This document shows positions 52,701-61,700 of a DNA stretch of 64,000 bases, one piece after another. A program made the position numbers and the translations under genes. The notes below the pieces were generated by a model. The model did not search any database and had not been told where the DNA came from. It saw only the letters and a list, made by a program, of their open reading frames with translations. Source of the stretch: Aurelia coerulea (lineage: Eukaryota; Cnidaria; Scyphozoa; Semaeostomeae; Ulmaridae). Position 1 is the first letter of the stretch, and each line of letters begins with the position of its first letter. Location: the NCBI GenBank assembly GCA_039566865.1, contig CM076949.1:4989501-5053500 (forward strand), given 5' to 3'.

Positions 52701-55700
52701 TTCTGAATCGAGTCGACCCACACTCAAACGAAATATACGAAATCTTTCATTTAAATGCAGCAACCATCTCAGGTTTTCTTTGACGTTTTGGTTGCATTTG
52801 GTTGTATTTGGTTGTATTTGGTTGCATTTGGTTGTATTTGGTTGCATTTGGGTGCATTTGGGTACATTTACCGCAAAGCCATGTGATAGGTTCACTGGTA
52901 GCACGTTTGACTACCAATCTGAAGGTTGATGGTTCGAGTCCTCGCCCTGCCGAACCTGCTACAAAGTGTGAGGAGAGTCGCCAACTCTCTGTAATTCCAG
53001 GTTAAAGGAATCACGAGGTGTGGTCACATAGAGATGAAGGACCAGGACGCTGCTTCGATAAGCTCAGCTTCTCAGCGTCCTAAAACTACCTTCGGATGCT
53101 TCGTAGAAATGTATAAAAAAAATGTGATAGGTAAGTACTGTACGCTTGTCCCGACAGTCGAATTTTCAAATGTCTGCAATTTCTTAAGAGGACTTTTTCA
53201 TTTTCAGGAATATGATGGATGATCTTCTCTCAACAAGGCAATTCGACATGGTTTTAACAGATCAAGAGTAAGTTTGTTTTTTTCGAAGGACAAGGATTGC
53301 GACGATTATCATATTATTCATATTTCAGTCCCTCCAAATCATATTCAGGCTGACAATCCAAGAAAGAGGCAAATCCTAGGTATCGACAGTTCCGTAAACA
53401 ATTCTGACAATTCTGACATCAAAAAAAGTTTTTTTTCATAAATACATAGCCCAGAAACATGCTCGACTTTCCTCCGGACAAATAGATGTTTTTGCTAGAA
53501 CCTTCCTCACTTTTGAATAAAAGATGGATGTGTTTAGGGTTTGGCATAGGGTATTCCTTTGCTATTAGAGACCTTCCTCACGGTCAGTGAACGTGTGACC
53601 ATAATGTTTTCTGGGCTCTGCACAAACAATTTGATGCCTTTTATGATTCACTATCTTTGCTTTGGTTTGTTTTCAATAATTTATTTTGAGTGGGCAGGAA
53701 GTATTTCTAGCTACTTAAAGCTAATTTAAGCCCACTATGCATGCCGCATCCAGGCATGGGACCCCCTAGTTTAACGTCCCTTCCGAAGGACGACGAGGTG
53801 AATTGCGAGGTCAAGCCTCCGAGGTCACCCATCCGGAGTTTGACCTCACTCGACCGAGCTTAACTTCAGTCACCTGACGGAAACTGTACAGGCCGCTCGG
53901 CCACTCACCCCGCAAATCTGTATGACAAACGCTGTCAATATATCATTGTGTGATTTTGCCAGATTTTTCAAGGAGTTTATTTCTTACTACAAACATCTAT
54001 TTTGACCAAAATTTCCGTTTTTCAAATCCATCCATTTTATGGCACTACGTCTTGCAAAAAATAAATGAATCTTCACTTCAGAATTGGAATGGGTTCAAGC
54101 CTGGTATGGTGTACAATGCCTGCCAAAAGTCTTGGAACACCTTTGCTATTTTTGCCTTTTTTTACTATTTCCCCCGCTCCCCTTTAGAACAATGTTGCTC
54201 TGTGATGATAGAATGGGGATAGCAGGAAAATTTGCGACCGTGATGGAATGCTGGGACAATAACCTTGCAAATCAACATTGTTTCGGGGGCGAGGGGGTGT
54301 TTAAACCTAATCGCTATGGTTAGAACTGCGGATTATCTAGAAATGGCCTAAGTGTTCCAAGGACTTTTGGCAGGCATTGTAGTTTGACATCTCTGTTTGA
54401 TCGCTGACACTTCAGAATAAAAGAAATTCTTGAGATCTTAGGCACAATGTTGCAAACGATGATACATTAATTTGCTTCTGTATGTAATTATAGCAATACA
54501 TCTTTTATCAATAGTGCCTTTCGTCTTCTTTTTCACAGAGAATCAGAACAAGCCGTTGTGAAGAAACTTCTTCGTTCGAAGTTAAAAGAGGTTTGTGCAC
54601 TTATATTTCATCGTAGTTTAGCTATTTTCCCAAACTAATATGTCGATACAACTACGACTCGTGATATTACTTCATACATGGCCTAAGCTATTTCTACGAA
54701 AACACCGATACTGAAACGTTTTAAAATCAAGTTTCCGGGACTTGAACATGGAAACACTGGTTAGCAGCACTTACAAGGATGTTTCCGTTATGTAGAAAGT
54801 TTAGACACCTGAATTTTTCTGTAATCATTTCGTTTTCGTTTCGTTTTGACTTTTTTATCCATGGTGATCCACTCAATATTTACATACTGCTTTACAGGGA
54901 GCCATGCTAAAGTAATATTAAAATTAGATAATAACTAAATATATAATACACTCCTATTTACAATAAGTTGTTGATAAAAAAGAAAGAAAACGAGAAGAGT
55001 CATAGTTTGGCTTTATATTCCTTTGAAAAGTGCGGAGCGATGAGGACACCTTGACACCACTATCTAGGTCACTCCAGACCTCAGCCCCTCTGTAAGCAAA
55101 TCATCTCCCTGTTTACGTGTTTAGAGGCAAATAAGATCCAGTAAATCTGCTTGAAGCTGTGATAGTCCACGTCAATCAGTATTGTTGTCATGACAACTTG
55201 GTCAACCAATCAGAGTGCGTTATTTGAGTGCTGTTCGATTATATTTGGCTGTTGACTTTCTCTCAACTGCAAATGCTGCTCTCTGATTGGTGGTACAAAA
55301 ATGTGTCTTGTATGGCTGGTCGCCTCAATAAACAGTTAGATTATAAGACTAAGAGGTTTGAAAGACATTTTTCATCCTTTTTAATTTAATACCCATCCAT
55401 GCACTAGAGTTAAAGCTCTCCCTTTCAGCAACCTTGGAATTTTTGAATGGAAAGTCTGTGCTTGTTAAGTTTGTAATGAAGGCTCATTACTTCAGGTACT
55501 TTTTTGCTGCCTTGCCGAAGGGACAATCCATTTTCAAATGACACGTTTTTGTCTTTCAGGTCTTGATTAGAGTTGACTTGGATGAAATCACATCACGCCA
55601 GGTAAAGAGCTATTCACAATGTTTTGGAAGGGGCCTTCGACATTCGATTTTCGATTTTCGCATGATTTGCAGCATTTGGCCGCTAACTTAGGACCCCCGC

Positions 55701-58700
55701 CCCTTAACGGCCACATCCTAAATCTTAGTTGAAGAGAGTAAGGTCTATAATACTTTTCCTGGTCTACCGGGCACCCTCTAAGTTTCGCCAGGTTGTCTCA
55801 ATATGCCGTGAAAGTCTGGAGAACGCTGTCTTAATCGTGAGAATGATAAAGGTATGACCTCTAAAATACTTCAGTATTATGATAAACAGATATCGCTATA
55901 AATTCTAAAGTAAGAATTTCGCCACGGAGATCTCCCTCCTTTCTAAATGGTGCAATACTTAACCCCCTCCCGCTTTAACGGCCAAATGCCGCTTGAGAAT
56001 ATACAGATTGAACATCGATGACACAAAATTCACTCTTTCTTGCCACTGATGAGATGTGGCAGAAGCCTACTGGATGTTTCTTAACTCTTAGTGACATACA
56101 CTCATAGATATAAACACACTTTCTCTCCCTTAGATTCGAGTTATGTGCGAAGAAGAGCTTGGAATTGATTTATCAGAATTCAAATCAGAGCTAGATACAG
56201 AAATGTTTACGATACTTGGACAAATGGATTCTGCTTCAAAGATTTTCGACTATCTCTATCTTGTGAGTAATATATGTTCGCATTTATTTCGCTGAATTGA
56301 TTAATTAATTCATTCATTCATTCATTTATTCATTTATTCATTCATTCGTTGTTATTATCTATACACGAATACCCCTTCAGCTAACATAAACATTCTCATA
56401 AAGGCCCAATACAAGTGTTCTATCAAATGAAAGTAATATCAAGATCAAAAATGGGCTGTTCTTCCTGAGGGTCGTGTTTTAAAGTTTTATTTTTCGCATT
56501 TTCAGCTCGTCAAGTACGCTTTTAGTTCTTTTTTGAAGCACCTAGCTGGAATATCGATCCAAACCTTCAAGGCATAGTAGTAAAATCCTTTTCGGGCATG
56601 TTCTGTTTTGAGCCTGGGGATCTTGAGGTCCTTGCAGTTCATCGCTTCATAATTTGAGTATGCGGATCTATATTGGTACTTATCCCAAAGGCTTTCCGGG
56701 CTCTTGTTCAGAGTTTTATATGCCATCACAGAACAATCAAATCGAATGAGGTTTTCAACACTTAGATGATCATTCGCCCTTTATGCGTGCATTTTCTCAT
56801 ATTGAATGAGCCCCATTATCGGGTGTGGTGTGCCAAAATGTGATGGAGGCGTTCGAAAATTTAGATTATTATGCAGAGGAATGGATATGTTCACATAAAG
56901 CGAACTCTGGTTGACTGCATGAAGCTGGGGTGTTTTTGTGTGATTTTCTTGGCAGGTGTTTAAGCATGGCAAATTAAAATAAATCAGAATAGTGATCTTG
57001 AAATGTGTGAAAAACAATATGAAGCATTGGATTTTTTTCCATCTCGTTCAGTAGCTAAGAAATGATGCTGTCTTCATGTTTTCTAGTCATTTCGACTTAC
57101 CTCTAGTCATTTCGGCTAACCTCTAATCATTTCTGCCAGCCACTCTGGACAGTTCGGCAACGTCTCTGGTTGACCATTCGGTCAACTTCATGCAGCACAC
57201 ATCTTGATGTTTTTTTATATGTATTTTCATATATGATTTTCTATTACACCTACTATACTTTCTAATTACTATACTACTATGCAACACTACTTGTATGGTA
57301 CCACAGGCAGCAAAAGACAATGATTACGCCCGTGGCAATTAACATAAAGACGTGCAAATATATGAAAATTAAATAAACAAGTACAAATGTATATATGTAT
57401 GTTTATATTTGCCACGTAAAATAAAAAATTTACGAGAAATAGATAGAATTTACAAGTTTAAAAAAGCTGAAAATGGATAAAATACGATGACAATGCTCAT
57501 TAAATAAATACGTTAAAAACCCCCCTAATTGTAGTGGCAGGGATAGCATTAAAAGGTCATATTGACCTTATTTCCATAATGGTCCCCTTAGAGGTGGTTG
57601 CAAAAGAAAAATAATAATAATAAACAACAGATGTTAAAGTGATATTAATTAGATATTAAAGTTAAATAGCTAAACATACAAAATATAATTAAGTACTGAT
57701 AAATAGTGTTTTTATTTGTGTAGCTCTATCCATGTCTTTGGTTGTTGTAGCTGTTTTTGACTCTTGTTTTATTACCATAGGGTTCTGAATGGAATGCGTC
57801 AGACCTAGAGGAGCTGAACCGCCTTGGGTAAGTGACAAGATTAAATTTGTTTCCTTGGGAATTCTGTCAGTCTTATGTCATGTTAGCAGTATGTACTTAT
57901 GATGTGAAAATATGTTGCTTCTGTTTGAGAACCTAATATGCCCCCAATCTAATAAAGTAGAGCATAGGTTCCAAATCTTTAAATCGGCATCAAAAGGTGG
58001 GTGTAAAATTCTATGACCTATTTTATCTAGTTGAATGGCTCGAAAGAAACTTTAGCTACTTACCTATGATTCTACCGCAATGGTTTTAAGTTTGTTGGAA
58101 CTGAAAAAGAAGAAAAACACTTTCTGAAAATATTAAAGAAAGTCTTTGAATATGGCTTTTCGAAGTCATTACAACGTATTTCTCATTCGAACTCATTTGA
58201 GGATGTGACGTCATCAAATGTCTAAATCGTAAACCAGAACGGTGATAAAATTTGGCTTGGTACCACATTGTAGACATTCGTAAACTATGGGTTTTTTGTA
58301 ATTTAATTCATTTGTTGTGCCTAAACTTTGAAGTTTAAGTTTGTTCGACTTCTTGAATTCTTCAAAAAGAAGAAAAACACTCAATCTGAAAACATTAAAG
58401 ATTTTACAAAAGTCTAACTGTAGTTGGAGCGAAAAAGTTTCTTTGAAGTCATTTTTAAGTTTGTTCGAAAAATTCTTGAATTCTTCAAAAAGAAGAAAAA
58501 CACTCTCTAAATCTGAAATAGCCAAAGTTTCTTTGAAGTCATTGACTTCAAATAAATAGGTCATTAAATTTTACACCAGTCTTTTTATAGATTTAGAACC
58601 TATGCTATAGAGTGGAATTTGCTGTTGACAGGGGCCTGTCTGGCTTAAGTTAGATGTCACGTGAAAAAGTCTACGAATAACAACAATTCGAGTGTTTTGC

Positions 58701-61700
58701 AAGGATGATTTTGCTTTGTCGCAAATCCCAAGTAACATCTACTTTGAGACAGGCTTTCAATTTATGGGGACGATCTATCAAAGTTATAAAATCGATTTCA
58801 GTTGTTTAGATTTACCTTTTCCAATATCATGCAGGTAAGCGATTATCTGATTGATGCGTGATAAATTTGTAAGCAGAATTATGTTTAAGACAGTGTATTG
58901 TATACCGGGTGACCCAGAAAAAAGTGACCCAACGCATCCTGTCATAGAAAAAAAAGTAAGTGGCAGATTGAAATATTTCAAACGTTGTTCTGTCCCTAAA
59001 ATACTAGCCTACATTTTGAGTATTTTTCGCAATTTTTTTGGGCCCGGAAAAGTTCCCGAATTAAGGATTTTGAGGAAAAGGGCAGGCTTGAAATTCTCAA
59101 AAAGTCATCAAAAACAGGCGATCGATTTGAAGGCATTTCAGTTCTTCAAAACAACGAGGAGCGTGTTTCATTCTGCCTGAGAGTAGTTTTAAGTACCTAG
59201 GGACTATAAACTTGCTCTAAAGACTTCCGACTGGGTTACCTATTCCCAGGTTGAAATGAAACACGTTCCTCGTTGTTTTGAAGATTTGAAATGGCTGTAA
59301 ATCGATCCCCTGTTTTTGATAACTTTTTGAGGATTTCAGGCATGCTCTTTTCCTCGAAATCCTTAATTTTGGAAATTTACCGTGTCGAAAAAATTTCGAA
59401 AAATACTCATAGCATAAGCTAGTCTTTTAGCGGCAGAGCAACATTTGAAGCATTTCAATCGGCCACTTACTCAATTTTCTGTAACAGACTGCGTTGGGTC
59501 ACTTTTTTCTGGGTCACCTGGTACAAGAATAATTTGCTCGTTATTTCAAGGTATATTTCTTTTTAAAGGGTTGGTTATATTCTCAACTTGACAAGAGAGA
59601 TCGACAATTTCTTTCCTGACACTTTCCAGTATTACAATGTGAGGTATGTGTGCCATGCAACTAGACTTATATGAGTCCTTGTTTTGTAACAGTAAATAAT
59701 AATTCAATTCAATGGAGCAAAACTTAGACGAGTATCATCAGTCTACCATGCAGCCTCTGATTGAGGTATTCAGGTAGACTTATGGCATTTCATCCCTTGT
59801 TTCCTTGCGTTCTTTGATTTGCAGATATCACTTGCTCAATAGGGACTCGTATCGTTACTCTTATAAAGTGGCAAAATGGCCTAAACTAGCGGGAGTTCTC
59901 GTACACTCAACAAAATCGCTTCAAAGTCTGGTTTAAAGAGCTTGAAAATTGAAAAACAAACTTTAAGTACAAAGAATAATGTTTTCCGAACCTACTCGTT
60001 GCAAAATACATACCTTTCAAGCAGTAATCTTCCTCTGTAGAAACAAAATAGATCCATCGCAGCTACGAGAACTCTAGGCCGTATCAACCGTTTTTTTGTT
60101 TCTATGCAACAACAACAACTGTGTAAGTAGCGCCTCCTTATTGGTTGAAAACTAAATTCTAGCAATTTGATTGGTCAATACGGATCCGCACCATATTGGC
60201 CTAAGTGGCCACACTTTATAAGAGTAATGATATAAGTCCCTATTGAACAAGTGATATCTGCAAATCAAAGAACGCAGGGAAACAAGGGACGAAATGTCAT
60301 AACTCCAGTATTCAGGGACTGAATATCTAGTGGCTTTCTGCCAAATTGTAGAAATGGTCGGCGTTTGCTGATAGAGAACTTCAAATCGACATGTATCAAT
60401 TCACATAATGGGCAGTCAGATTCTTAATCCAAAGCAAACTTTAGAATTTGTGTACCAAGTGATTAAAAAAAATTAAAATATTTGCAAGTTTGTAATTTGC
60501 TACCGGGTGTCCCAAAAAAGTACTCCTGTTTAAAAAATCACCGAAAATTGATTATCAGACCTTTGATAAAATTTTCTTTTTGAATGGCTTTGTCAAAGAC
60601 CCAAAAATATTCACAGATGACAGAATATTTGCTTTTGATACAGCAGGGTAGAAAATTTACATGTTGAAAAACCTTATTTTGAGCTATAGTTTTTAAGCAA
60701 AATACTCAATCTTTCCTAAGCGTTAAAATTTTTAGATTTTTTATCATCGTTGAAGTCTCCAATGATAGTGCGCATTTATTTCTGTCATATATGACCAAAC
60801 TAAGAAATTGATTTGGCAATCATCAGTGCTTTTTTGCAGTATGATTCAAAACCAGGTGGCCCTGAAAAGGACTAAATTTGTTCATTTTTAAACCAATTAC
60901 AAGATCAGCTATATCTTGAATATAATTTGGTTCTTGATCTACTTGACAAAAAGAAAATTGAAGATCGGCCGTGTAATCAAATTTTGGTGATTTTTCAAAC
61001 GGGAGTACTTTTTTTGAGACATCCGGTGGCTATCCGAACATAGGGCTCAAATCTTTAAAAAGATCAGTGTAAAATTCGCTTTGAATTAAATGGCCTTGAA
61101 AGGAACCTATGGTACTTTGCTGTAAATCTGCCGTGGGAATTTTTTGATTTATTCATTTTTTTTCAAAATGGCGGCAATTTAATTATTTTTGAGAAAATCA
61201 TGGACAATTTTGAAAACAATTAAAATCATCGTAAATCCTAAACCAATAGAGAACACATGATATAGCCTTAAAAACCCATAGTTTATGAAGATCTACAATA
61301 TGGTGGCAACTAGAAATCTGTAGCTTTTCTGGTTTAGGATTTAGAGGAATTTCATGACGTCATAACCTCAAATGTAATAGTGCCACCATTTTGAAACTAA
61401 TAAAGATATCAATAAATTTCCACGGCAGATTTACAGCAAAAACCGTAAGCCTTCCAAGCAATTTAATTCTTTTTGGGATGATTTTAGCTTAGGTCATGTA
61501 AATGTACTGTTTGTTATGTAGATAGGATTTTCAAAATGTATAAATGTGGAAAAATCTAGGCTTTTTCGAGAAAAGAAAGACAGACTCGTGTTATTGCAAT
61601 GTTAATGGCACTTGTCGAAGTTAGCTTTTCAGCCCTTTCTTTGATTTTTAGGGTTTATGACGAAGAAGAAACTGAGCTCCTTCAATACTGGGATAACACA

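Noticed and set aside
52892..52970. A functional tRNA gene
   Set aside because: A and B boxes are present, but the sequence continues into a conserved SINE body with poly(A) and TSD, and a second copy shares that body.
53800..53917. A 5S rRNA gene
   Set aside because: Only the internal control region is similar; the 5' third is tRNA-like and the rest is SINE body.
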